From positions 1 to 64,000 of the forward strand of contig NZ_JFAQ01000008.1 of the NCBI RefSeq assembly GCF_001304695.1: 64,000 nt of DNA, read 5' to 3'. This document shows positions 1 through 7,973 of this stretch, in pieces. A program made the position numbers and the translations under genes. This DNA is from Xanthomonas axonopodis (lineage in GTDB: Bacteria; Pseudomonadota; Gammaproteobacteria; Xanthomonadales; Xanthomonadaceae). Under the pieces are notes generated by a model. The model was not told the DNA's origin and searched no databases. It saw nothing but the letters and a program-made list of their open reading frames with translations. Numbering within the stretch: the first letter of the stretch is position 1; every line of letters begins with the position of its first letter.

Positions 1-548
1 CTCGACGGATCGCCTCTGTCGTAGTGGCGCTCCCGTGTAGAACCTGGCCCATAGTGCTTCCTTCCAATCGAGGGAAAATAGTGCACCATCAAAGCATGGG
101 ATCAAACAGCAGCGAACCAGGAACACGTCATGCAGTGCTTGCACCAACTACCGACTCTCTCGACTGGTCCTTGCCCGCTCACCGTCGCGGGACCCTTGGC
201 GGCATGGATGCCGCCTGGGAACTCAGAATGATGTGCCTGCGTGTCCTGCGAGGGTGAGCGGGCAAGGGCCCTGCAGCAACGCCGCAGCGCCAATGCGCTT
301 CGCCGCACATTTGGCAGATTACGCATCTCCAGATCAACGCGTTATCAGCGCTGCAAGGCAGTGTCGCCACCCGGAGCGTGTAGAGATACCCAACGACGCG
401 CAACGAGCGACCATTACGTGAGTGGGGACGGCCCCTAAGCGTCGAAGTACCTCTCATTTCAGACGATGACTGCCATAGAGACATGTTCTGCAGGGCTGCG
501 TAGTAGGTCGCCAGTCGTCCCATTTCGCTATCCACACAACACCGTCAA
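1..548. other. Non-coding stretch before the bat operon
   Basis: No convincing gene is seen. Short open frames here overlap each other on both strands and show no family motif or ribosome binding site. The only structure recognised is a palindromic repeat at 169-267, listed separately. The left neighbour lies outside the window. The downstream end of the minus-strand bat operon enters this stretch at 548, but I could not pick out a clear T-tailed terminator hairpin. Confidence 0.5.
169..267. repeat. Dispersed palindromic repeat, copy A
   Basis: The outer arms at 169-193 and 243-267 are inverted copies of each other (CCTTGCCCGCTCACC... against ...GGTGAGCGGGCAAGG). An inner 18-bp hairpin, GGCGGCATGGATGCCGCC, lies at 198-215. 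The same architecture occurs at 43259-43360, and in the opposite sense at 43009-43101. It encodes nothing evident and can fold into a long cruciform or RNA hairpin. Confidence 0.75.
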
Positions 549-2297
549 TCAAGGCGCAGGCGGATACAGCGGCGCCAGCACCTCCGGTTCGGCTGCGCTT
601 GCATGGTGCCACCGCGGCCCCTTGGCGAACGCCTCGCGCAAGGCGGCGCGCGCGCCGGCCACATCGCCGTCGCCGCCCCAGCGCGCGCGCTGCATGCGCG
701 CCACGGCTGCACGCTGCGCCGGATCTGCCAATGCCGCCATCACCGCATCGATATCTGCAACGCCGGCCATCCCACACAGGACCGCCGCCACATCGTCCAT
801 GCCGCCGGTGTCGAGCGCACGGCGTAACTCGGCCACGCCGTGGGTCGCGCGTCTGCCCTCAGCTGGTCCATTGCTGCCGCTGCCATCATTGCCGCCTGAT
901 GCACTGCGCGGAGCACCGCGCCGACGCAATAACGCCCACACCAGCGTGGCGATCCACAACAGCGCAAACCCGATCGCCGCCGCAATCCACGCCCACGGCG
1001 GTCGCGCGGGCGATGGCGCTTGCAGGGTGAGAGTGCGATCCGGTGTCGGCGCCGATTGATCGGGTGTCGCGTTCGGCGTCGGTGACGGCGCAGGTGTCGC
1101 AAATGCGCCGCTACCTGCCGCGACATCGAGCGTCAGATCGGGCAGCGAAGCGGTCCTGGCTGCGCCTGCCCCTACATCCCACCATGCCATCTGCAGCCCG
1201 GGCACCACCAACGGACCGGCACGGTTGGGCACGATCGAATAGCGCCGGGTCAGTCGCAGTTGCGGCGAGCCGTCCACGAAGCGCTCCTCAAATTGCGGCG
1301 GCTCGGCAAATACCTGCGCGTCGGGCACGCTGGGCGTCGGCAATTCCGGAAACTGCGCCTGGGTCGCGCCACGCGCGCTGGCTTCCACCACGAATTGGGC
1401 CGCCTCACCGGCGGTCGCCCGCTGTGGCGTGGTCGTGTAGCGTAACTGCAGGCTGCGCAACGGCAACCACGGCTGCGGCGCATTGGCCGGTTGCGCACGC
1501 ACCTGCAACGGAATGCTCGCACTGCGCGCACTCAGCTCACCGTTGCCGCGCCCGAAGTAATCGTCGAAGAATCCGCCTACCGACCGCCCGTTGAAACGTG
1601 CCGGCGGCAGCAGCAGGCGACCGCTGCGCTCGGGCACCAGCAGGTAGCACCGCTCCACCACGTTGTACTGCCGTCCATTGAGCACCTTCACTGAGCTGAC
1701 GTCGTCGCCGACGCGCTGCATCGATGCCCCATCGGGGGCCTCAAGATCCAGCTCGCCCGATGCCAGTTGGGTGGCGAAGTACAACCGCACCACCACGCCT
1801 ACGCTTTGCTGCACGTAGGGCTGCGCGTCGTCCACCTGGGTTTGGACGAAGGCTTCTTCATTACCCTGCGCCGCACTCGGCGCGCCGGCAGCGTTGCCGG
1901 CACCGCTGGCGGGATCGTTCGCCGTTCCAACCACCTGCAGGCGCAGCGGTTCGGTGCGTTCATTGCCAACGCGGATCGCCGGCACGATCAGCTCGCCGCT
2001 CTTGCGCGGCGTCAGCACCACGCCGAACAGGGCGCGCACCGTCACCGAACCATTGGCCACCTGCATCTGCTGATTGGCGCTCTTGGCGCCCAGCGAGAAG
2101 TCGGTGCGCAGCGGGGTGTAATCCGGGTCGACGCCGCGTTGGTCGGTTTCAATGTTCAACATCGCCACATCGCCGGCATTGACGCTGTCGCGATCCAGCC
2201 ACGCGCGCGTGACCGCACCCAGCGGCGCGCACGCCACCAGTGCCGCGCTAGCCAGCATGCCGATTGCCATGCGACGCAAATGCTGTCTGCCGATCAT
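549..2297 (-). CDS. batD: BatD-like oxygen tolerance family protein
   Basis: A 582-residue membrane-anchored protein of the BatD (Bacteroides aerotolerance) family, last gene of a moxR-bat operon. The order is: an N-terminal signal or anchor segment ending near a VACAPLGA stretch, a long extracytoplasmic beta-rich region, a Pro/Ala/Thr linker, one C-terminal membrane helix (WIAAAIGFALLWIATLVWAL) and a cytoplasmic tail. The ATG at 2297 was chosen because it overlaps the stop of batB as ATGA. The longer frame to 2384 would run into batB. The family is linked to envelope stress and to assembly of substrates handled by the MoxR ATPase; the exact role is unproven. Confidence 0.85.
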   Translation of the reverse strand: MIGRQHLRRMAIGMLASAALVACAPLGAVTRAWLDRDSVNAGDVAMLNIETDQRGVDPDYTPLRTDFSLGAKSANQQMQVANGSVTVRALFGVVLTPRKSGELIVPAIRVGNERTEPLRLQVVGTANDPASGAGNAAGAPSAAQGNEEAFVQTQVDDAQPYVQQSVGVVVRLYFATQLASGELDLEAPDGASMQRVGDDVSSVKVLNGRQYNVVERCYLLVPERSGRLLLPPARFNGRSVGGFFDDYFGRGNGELSARSASIPLQVRAQPANAPQPWLPLRSLQLRYTTTPQRATAGEAAQFVVEASARGATQAQFPELPTPSVPDAQVFAEPPQFEERFVDGSPQLRLTRRYSIVPNRAGPLVVPGLQMAWWDVGAGAARTASLPDLTLDVAAGSGAFATPAPSPTPNATPDQSAPTPDRTLTLQAPSPARPPWAWIAAAIGFALLWIATLVWALLRRRGAPRSASGGNDGSGSNGPAEGRRATHGVAELRRALDTGGMDDVAAVLCGMAGVADIDAVMAALADPAQRAAVARMQRARWGGDGDVAGARAALREAFAKGPRWHHASAAEPEVLAPLYPPAP

Positions 2298-4117
2298 CGT
2301 CCGTCCCGTTGCCTGCGTTCGTATTCCAGCCTGAATTTGGTACGCAGCAAGCTGCCCGGATCGTCCGGCACCCGCCGCAGCCATGCGTCCACCGCTTGGC
2401 GTTGTTCGCGTTGTTCCGGCGTCTCGCCGGCGGCTGCGGCTTCCTGCTTGCCGTTTGCATCTGCCTGCTTGTCGCCCGCCTGCGCCATGGCCTGCTGCAT
2501 CTTGCGACGCTGCGCCTCATCGGCCTGCTGCTGCGCCTTGGCATCGGCAGATTGCGGCGGGGTGTCTTGCTGGCGTTGCTCGCCCTGCCCGTTCTTGGAC
2601 TGCGCATCTTGCGAGTTGCCGTCCTGTGGCGTCTGCGCATCAGAGGGCTGGTTCTTGCTGTCCTGCTGGTTCTGCCCACCCTGGCCGGATTGCTTGTCCC
2701 GCTGATTCTGGCCCGCCTGCTGTTGCCCCTTCCCATCCTGACCGGATGGCTTTTGGTCCTGGGACTGGCCCTTGCCATCCTTATTCTTCTGCTGCTGACG
2801 CTTGCGCGCCGCATCGACCGCCGCGCGATTGGCGATGGCATCCTGCTGATTCGGGTGTTGCTTGAGCGCACGGTCGTAGGCTGCGATCGCAGCGTCGTAC
2901 TGGCCTTGTCGCGCCAGCGCATTGCCGAGGTTGTAGAACCCCTCATCGGTTGGCACCGCTTCGAAGGCCTTCTGCGCCGCTGCAAAATCACCCTTGCGAT
3001 AGGCCTGCACACCAGCATCCAGGCGCTGCTGCTGCACTTGGTCGGCACGCTGCCACAAGGTGCCATCGGCAGCGTGCGCGGGCTGCGCCAGTGGCAGCAC
3101 GCACACCATCGCCAGCACGGCCACCACCGCGCGGCGGCGAAACGCCAGCAGGGACAGCAGCATCACCGGCAGCACCAGCCAATAGCCTTCGTCGAGCCAG
3201 CTCTTGCCGCCATCGGACTCGGCAGTTTCATCAGCCAACGGCTGTTGCGATGGATCGAGCACACCCAACTCCCGCAGATCCGTATCGTCCGGCGCAATGC
3301 GTGCATATCGCCCGCCACCCTGCGCGGCCAGGGCGCGCAGACTGCCTTCGTCGAGCTTGGCCTGCGCAATTTCACCGCTGGCCATGCGATACGCCGCACC
3401 GCGCTCGCCGCCCACGCCGAGCGCAAAGACACTGAACCCGCGCGAACGTGCCACCCGTGCCGAACTTTCGGCGGAGCTATCTGCGCTATCGCTGACAAGC
3501 AGGATCTCGCCTTGCTTGAAGCCGGCCTGCTGCAACAGCTGCGCGGCCGCATCGATCGCCCGGTCCGCACGCTTGCCATCGACCGGCATGACCGACGGCG
3601 ACAGCGCATCCAGAAACAAGGCCACGTTGGCACTGTCTTCGGTCAATGGCGCCACTGTGAAGCTCTCGCCTGCATAGACCAGCAATGCCACCTCGCCACC
3701 GGCACGTTTGCGCAGCAGCGTCGCCAGCTTGGCGCGCGCCTGCAGCAGGCGCGAAGGCGGCAGGTCGGTTGCGTTGGCACTGGACGACAGATCCAGCACC
3801 ACCACCAGCGGCATGCTCGACTGAAACACCGGACGCTCGGTCTGCCGCCAACTCGGGCCGCTCATCGCAATCACTGCCAACGTATAGGTCAGCGCAGCCA
3901 GCACGAATCCCAGCCATCCGCGCCGACTGCCGGAGGCCAACAGCTTCGGCAACAGATGCGCATCCACACTTTGCCGCCAGACATCAGCATCGCGGCGACG
4001 CCAGTGCCACAGCGCCGCCGCCGGTACGATCGCCAATAGCGCCCACAACACCATCGGGCGCATCAGATGTAACGACTGCAGCCACCCCGCCAGCTCGGTT
4101 AGCGCGTCCATTGCCAC
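2294..4117 (-). CDS. batB: VWA-TPR protein, BatB/BatC fusion
   Basis: A 607-residue membrane protein combining two functions that are separate genes in some bacteria. After two N-terminal membrane helices comes a von Willebrand A domain with the MIDAS metal site DLSSS (about residue 110). Two further hydrophobic segments follow near 310-345, then tetratricopeptide repeats (YNLGNALARQGQYDAAIAAY). A long Gln/Lys/Asp-rich low-complexity tail comes before a short conserved end. The start overlaps batA by 19 nt (13 nt if the second ATG is used), and the stop overlaps batD as ATGA. The VWA part probably binds a partner protein through a divalent metal; the TPR part probably gives a second docking surface. 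Confidence 0.87.
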   Translation of the reverse strand: MAMDALTELAGWLQSLHLMRPMVLWALLAIVPAAALWHWRRRDADVWRQSVDAHLLPKLLASGSRRGWLGFVLAALTYTLAVIAMSGPSWRQTERPVFQSSMPLVVVLDLSSSANATDLPPSRLLQARAKLATLLRKRAGGEVALLVYAGESFTVAPLTEDSANVALFLDALSPSVMPVDGKRADRAIDAAAQLLQQAGFKQGEILLVSDSADSSAESSARVARSRGFSVFALGVGGERGAAYRMASGEIAQAKLDEGSLRALAAQGGGRYARIAPDDTDLRELGVLDPSQQPLADETAESDGGKSWLDEGYWLVLPVMLLSLLAFRRRAVVAVLAMVCVLPLAQPAHAADGTLWQRADQVQQQRLDAGVQAYRKGDFAAAQKAFEAVPTDEGFYNLGNALARQGQYDAAIAAYDRALKQHPNQQDAIANRAAVDAARKRQQQKNKDGKGQSQDQKPSGQDGKGQQQAGQNQRDKQSGQGGQNQQDSKNQPSDAQTPQDGNSQDAQSKNGQGEQRQQDTPPQSADAKAQQQADEAQRRKMQQAMAQAGDKQADANGKQEAAAAGETPEQREQRQAVDAWLRRVPDDPGSLLRTKFRLEYERRQRDGR

Positions 4118-5115
4118 CCTCGCGGCAGCACATAGGCCAACAGGGCAATGACGATTGCCGCGCCCAATGGCCAGTAATAACGCTCGACGCGCGGCTGCAC
4201 CGAAGGCCCGAGCCCCTTGACCGGCTCCAGCCGATCCAGCTCGGCGTAGATGCCGGCAAGTTCCTCGGTATCGCGGGCGCGGAAGAAGCGTCCGCCAGTC
4301 AGCTGGGCAATCTTGCGCAGCCCGTCTTCGTCGATATCGTCGTTGCCGCCGGCCGGAATCGGCACCCCGAACAAGGAATAGCCGCCACTGCCGCCGAACG
4401 CAATGGTGTGCACGCGTACGCCTTCTGCCTTGGCCAGTTCCGCGGCCTTCAAGGGATTGAGCACGCCAGCGGTGTTGACGCCATCGGTGAGCAACACCAC
4501 CACACGCTGGCCCTGCTTCTGTTCGCGCAGACGTTTGACCGACAAGGCGATCGCATCGCCAATTGCGGTTTCGCGCCCGGCCAGGCCCACCACGCTGTCG
4601 CTCAACTGATCGCGCACGGAGGTCAGATCCGCGGTCAACGGTGTCAGCGCATACGCACGTTGGCCGAACACCAGCAGACCGACGCGGTCGCCGTCGCGCC
4701 GATCCAGAAAGTCCGACAGCACGGCCTTGGCGGCGGTAAGCCGGTCCACCACCTTGCCGCCGAGCACCATGTCGGGCTCGCTCATGCTGCCCGACAGATC
4801 CACCGCCAGCATCATCTGGCGCGCCTCGCGCGGTGGCTGGATCACCTCACCCAGCTGCTGGGGACGCGCCAGCGCGGCGCACAACAAAAACCAAGCCAGC
4901 CACGCCAACCAACGCGGTATCCGCAGCACCGGCGCGCTCTTGGCCTGCGCCACCGCTTGCAACTGCTCCGCGTACGGCACGCGGAGCGCAGCCGCATCGG
5001 CGCGGCGTTGCGGCCAGAACCACATCAGCAACGGCAAGGGCATCAACCACCACGCCCACGGCCAGGCGCAGTGCGCCAACGCATCCTGCCATTGCGACCA
5101 CTGCAACCAGTTCAT
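4099..5115 (-). CDS. batA: VWA domain membrane protein BatA
   Basis: A 338-residue inner-membrane protein with a von Willebrand A domain. The MIDAS motif is DLSGSMS and a later metal-site loop reads LLTDGVNTAG. Hydrophobic helices lie at the N-terminus (WWLMPLPLLMWFW, and again before the VWA domain) and at the C-terminus (AAIVIALLAYVL), the usual BatA layout. The ATG at 5115 overlaps the upstream stop as ATGA, which fixes the start. It sits between the DUF4381 gene and batB in a tightly coupled operon with moxR. A structural or chaperone-like role with the MoxR ATPase is inferred from the family. Confidence 0.88.
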   Translation of the reverse strand: MNWLQWSQWQDALAHCAWPWAWWLMPLPLLMWFWPQRRADAAALRVPYAEQLQAVAQAKSAPVLRIPRWLAWLAWFLLCAALARPQQLGEVIQPPREARQMMLAVDLSGSMSEPDMVLGGKVVDRLTAAKAVLSDFLDRRDGDRVGLLVFGQRAYALTPLTADLTSVRDQLSDSVVGLAGRETAIGDAIALSVKRLREQKQGQRVVVLLTDGVNTAGVLNPLKAAELAKAEGVRVHTIAFGGSGGYSLFGVPIPAGGNDDIDEDGLRKIAQLTGGRFFRARDTEELAGIYAELDRLEPVKGLGPSVQPRVERYYWPLGAAIVIALLAYVLPRGWQWTR

Positions 5116-5573
5116 CGCTGGCCCCGCATCAACGCCACAAAGCGTTGCCGCGCCAATGCTTCTACCGCAGGCAGATCGCTGACTGTGGGTACGCGCTGGA
5201 AGCCGCCTTCCAGCACAGCCCGGCCCGGCCCCTGCGAAAATACCTGGTCCTTGCGCTTGCGACCGTCCAGAAACTGCAACCACGCCTCGCCTTGCAAGCG
5301 GTCGGCCTGCGGATCGACGCGCCGCGCCGCACGTCGCAGCAGCACCGACACGGCCGCCAGACGCTGCGCAGGCGTCGTGGCGCGCGCGAGTTCCGCATCG
5401 AAGGCAGCCACCCATCGCCGCTGGCGCTGGCGCCGGCGCCACCCCCAGACCCATGCGCTCCCCACCACCAGCACGACCATCGCGATCACCAGCCACCAGC
5501 CCGGTGCCGGCGGCCACCACGACGGCGACGGCGGCAAGTGCACATCACGCAGCGGCAGCGACTGCGGGGACAT
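5112..5573 (-). CDS. DUF4381 membrane protein
   Basis: A 153-residue protein with a short periplasmic N-terminus, one membrane helix (WWLVIAMVVLVVGSAWVWGW, around residues 27-46) and a basic cytoplasmic part rich in Arg. It fits the DUF4381 family, which usually lies between a DUF58 gene and batA in moxR operons, as here. It starts 2 nt after the DUF58 stop, and its stop overlaps batA as ATGA. No catalytic motif is visible. It is probably an accessory of the Bat complex. Confidence 0.82.
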   Translation of the reverse strand: MSPQSLPLRDVHLPPSPSWWPPAPGWWLVIAMVVLVVGSAWVWGWRRRQRQRRWVAAFDAELARATTPAQRLAAVSVLLRRAARRVDPQADRLQGEAWLQFLDGRKRKDQVFSQGPGRAVLEGGFQRVPTVSDLPAVEALARQRFVALMRGQR

Positions 5574-5575
5574 CG

Positions 5576-6538
5576 TCAGCGACTCCGCGCGGCGGGGCTG
5601 CCGCCCAACCAGGCATCGCTGGTATCGTCGGTGGACAGGCGATGCCAGCGCACGCCGCGTGCCTGCAAGAGCGCGCCCAGATACTCCAGCGGCGCGACAA
5701 ATTCGGCCTGCCAGCGCGCACGCCCGGCCTGGGTGGACAGATCGATCGCGATGCGCTCGCCACGCACGTCGAAGGTGACTGCACGTGCCGGCGGCGCCAG
5801 TTCCAGCGGATCGACCAGCACGATCACCACCACCTCGTGATGCAACGCCAAGCCCGACCAGCGCGTGGCAGAAATCCGGCCGGCGCTGCGCGCATCGGCC
5901 AGCACGGTCAGGCGCGCGCCAGGGCGTAACAGGCGCGCCGCATGATCCAGCGCCACCTCGAGCCCCGCATCGCCGGACGGCGGCTGGGCATACCAACGCG
6001 CCAAGGCATCCAACACCGGCAGCACACCACGCTGACCGGACCGCGGCGCAATCGGCGCCTCGCTCGCGGTGCCGCGCAATGCTGCAATTCGGTCGCCCTG
6101 GCGCTGCGCCAGCCACGCGGCAACCGCGCCGGCACGTGCGGCCTGCACCGATTTGTAGCGCACGCGCGTACCGAAGAAGAGCGCAGGCGAGGTATCGGCC
6201 ACGATCAGACTCAAACGCTCGCGCTCAGCCTGAAATAACTTGGTGTGCGCCCGTCCGGTGCGCGCGGTGACGCGCCAATCGATATGCCGCGCATCATCGC
6301 CAGCCACGTACTCACGTGACTCGGCATATTCCATGCCGCGCCCGCGCGTGGCGGCCGGCACCGGCCCCACTACCCCGTGCCGGCCACGTCCCGGTTGACC
6401 GCGATGGATTGCGGTACCGCGTAGCGCAATCAATTCAGCAAGCGTTGGGCGCACCCCATCGCCAGCGACTGGCGAGGGGGTGGTTGCAGGGGACGATAAC
6501 GGCATCGAAGACATCGGCGTCTGGCGAGAGTGCGGCAT
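5576..6538 (-). CDS. DUF58 domain protein
   Basis: A 320-residue protein of the DUF58 family, recognised by the central signature around residues 70-95 (REYVAGDDARHIDW followed by RVTARTG). A VWA-like fold follows, with an Asp-Thr-Ser site (VADTSPALFF). It lacks an obvious N-terminal membrane anchor, unlike many relatives. It is the second gene of the moxR-bat operon, 20 nt after moxR. Three ATG codons lie near the start (6538, 6514, 6505); none has a strong Shine-Dalgarno sequence, so the first 11 residues are uncertain. Function is known only by association with MoxR. Confidence 0.87.
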   Translation of the reverse strand: MPHSRQTPMSSMPLSSPATTPSPVAGDGVRPTLAELIALRGTAIHRGQPGRGRHGVVGPVPAATRGRGMEYAESREYVAGDDARHIDWRVTARTGRAHTKLFQAERERLSLIVADTSPALFFGTRVRYKSVQAARAGAVAAWLAQRQGDRIAALRGTASEAPIAPRSGQRGVLPVLDALARWYAQPPSGDAGLEVALDHAARLLRPGARLTVLADARSAGRISATRWSGLALHHEVVVIVLVDPLELAPPARAVTFDVRGERIAIDLSTQAGRARWQAEFVAPLEYLGALLQARGVRWHRLSTDDTSDAWLGGSPAARSR

Positions 6539-6558
6539 ACCTCAGCGATGCTGCCCGA

Positions 6559-7578
6559 TCAGGGCAGCGGAATCTGTTCGAGCAATGCAGCGACCAGGCG
6601 TTCGCCGTCCCAGCCTTCGGCAGTGGCCTCGTAGCTGGGTAGCACGCGATGCCGCAATACGTCCGGGGCAATGGCGCGGATATCGTCCGGCGTCACGTAG
6701 TCGCGCCCGGCCAACCATGCGCGTGCGCGTGCACAGCGTTCCAGCGCAATCGAGCCACGCGGGCTGGCGCCCCAGGCGATCCGACGCTCCAATGCCGGGT
6801 CGTAGCGCTTGGCATCGCGCGAGGCCAGCACGATCTCGATCAGATAGCGTTCCAGCTGCGGCGCCAGATGCACATCGAGCACCACACGGCGCGCGGCAAA
6901 GACATCTTCCAACGGAATCTTGTCGGGCACGGTCTCGTGCTTTTCCAGCGTATCGCGGGCGGCCTCGCGTGCCAGGCGCAGGATTTCCGCCTCGGCGTCG
7001 GCCTGCGGATAACCGATGCGCACATGCATCAGGAAGCGATCCAACTGCGCTTCGGGCAGCGGGAACGTGCCCTCCTGCTCGATCGGGTTCTGCGTCGCCA
7101 TCACCAGGAACAACTGCGGCAACGCATAGGTATGCCGGCCGACCGTCACCTGCCGCTCGCCCATGGCCTCCAGCAGCGCGGATTGCACCTTGGCGGGTGC
7201 ACGGTTGATTTCATCGGCCAGCAGGATTGGGTGGAAGATCGGCCCGGGCATGAACTCGAACCGGCTGTCCTGCGGCCGCCAGATCTCGGTACCGGTCAGA
7301 TCGGCAGGCAGCAGGTCCGGGGTGAACTGCACCCGCGCAAAATCCGCTTCCAGCCGCGAGGCCAGCGCACGAATGGCGGTGGTCTTGGCCAACCCCGGCG
7401 CGCCCTCGACCAGCAGATGGCCATCGGCCAGCAGGGCAATCAGCAATCGCTCCACGAGCGCTGCCTGGCCAACGATGCGCTGCGCAAGCGATTCGCGCAG
7501 CGAGGTGAATTGACGGTGTAGCCGGTCCTCGGCGGGCGCGGCAACGGCTTCGGGGGGGAGCAGTGGCGGTGCGTTCAT
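6559..7578 (-). CDS. moxR: MoxR family AAA+ ATPase
   Basis: A 339-residue AAA+ ATPase. The Walker A motif GAPGLAKTT is at residues 59-67, Walker B is LLADEIN, and sensor-1 is in MATQNPIEQEG. The C-terminal lid is of the AAA_lid_2 type. MoxR proteins act as chaperones that help mature or insert metal cofactors and assemble complexes, working with VWA-domain partners. The downstream DUF58, batA and batB genes are such partners. It is the first gene of a six-gene minus-strand operon ending at batD. Confidence 0.93.
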   Translation of the reverse strand: MNAPPLLPPEAVAAPAEDRLHRQFTSLRESLAQRIVGQAALVERLLIALLADGHLLVEGAPGLAKTTAIRALASRLEADFARVQFTPDLLPADLTGTEIWRPQDSRFEFMPGPIFHPILLADEINRAPAKVQSALLEAMGERQVTVGRHTYALPQLFLVMATQNPIEQEGTFPLPEAQLDRFLMHVRIGYPQADAEAEILRLAREAARDTLEKHETVPDKIPLEDVFAARRVVLDVHLAPQLERYLIEIVLASRDAKRYDPALERRIAWGASPRGSIALERCARARAWLAGRDYVTPDDIRAIAPDVLRHRVLPSYEATAEGWDGERLVAALLEQIPLP

Positions 7579-7973
7579 AGGTCCAGTGTGACCGATTCGA
7601 ACGCGATTGGTTCACTTGCCGATAGCCAAAATTCAGTAATCGCGGAACTTCTGCCCTGCGTCACGAACACTGCAGGCCTGAACCCGCTGCTTCCATGCAG
7701 GCAAATATCGTAGGCATTCTTGATTTGCCTACTCTGTCAGCTCACCTGGCTGTTCCCGATAAGGCATTCGCGGTCAACCGTATAGTCAGGACGATCAGAC
7801 ACAAGCTCGCGTGAAGCGGAACGACGATGCGGCACTGGCGTAGGTCATGATCGCTCAATCACCAATCGGTCGCCGTCGAACATCGATTACCAGCCAACTC
7901 GCTGTACGCTATACAGGTAGGCAACGACGCCATAAAAAAGGCCGCTTGCGCGGCCTTCTTTAATTCGATGCGA
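7579..7973. other. Intergenic region between pil and bat operons
   Basis: A 395-bp gap between two minus-strand operons. It holds the pilQ terminator at its right end and must contain the moxR promoter. An 8-bp inverted repeat (AGGCAAAT / ATTTGCCT, about 7700-7735) could be an operator, but no promoter could be assigned with confidence. The base composition is lower in GC than the bat genes and similar to the adjacent 3' half of pilQ. Confidence 0.5.
7933..7958 (-). terminator. Intrinsic terminator of the pil operon
   Basis: Read on the minus strand just after the pilQ stop, the arms AAGGCCGC and GCGGCCTT around a 4-nt loop are followed by a run of T residues. This is a textbook Rho-independent terminator. 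Confidence 0.85.

Noticed and set aside
2264-5778. Long plus-strand open frames opposite the bat genes
   Set aside because: They lie antisense to genes with clear family motifs and overlap structure, and have Arg/Pro/Ala-rich sequence typical of high-GC shadows.
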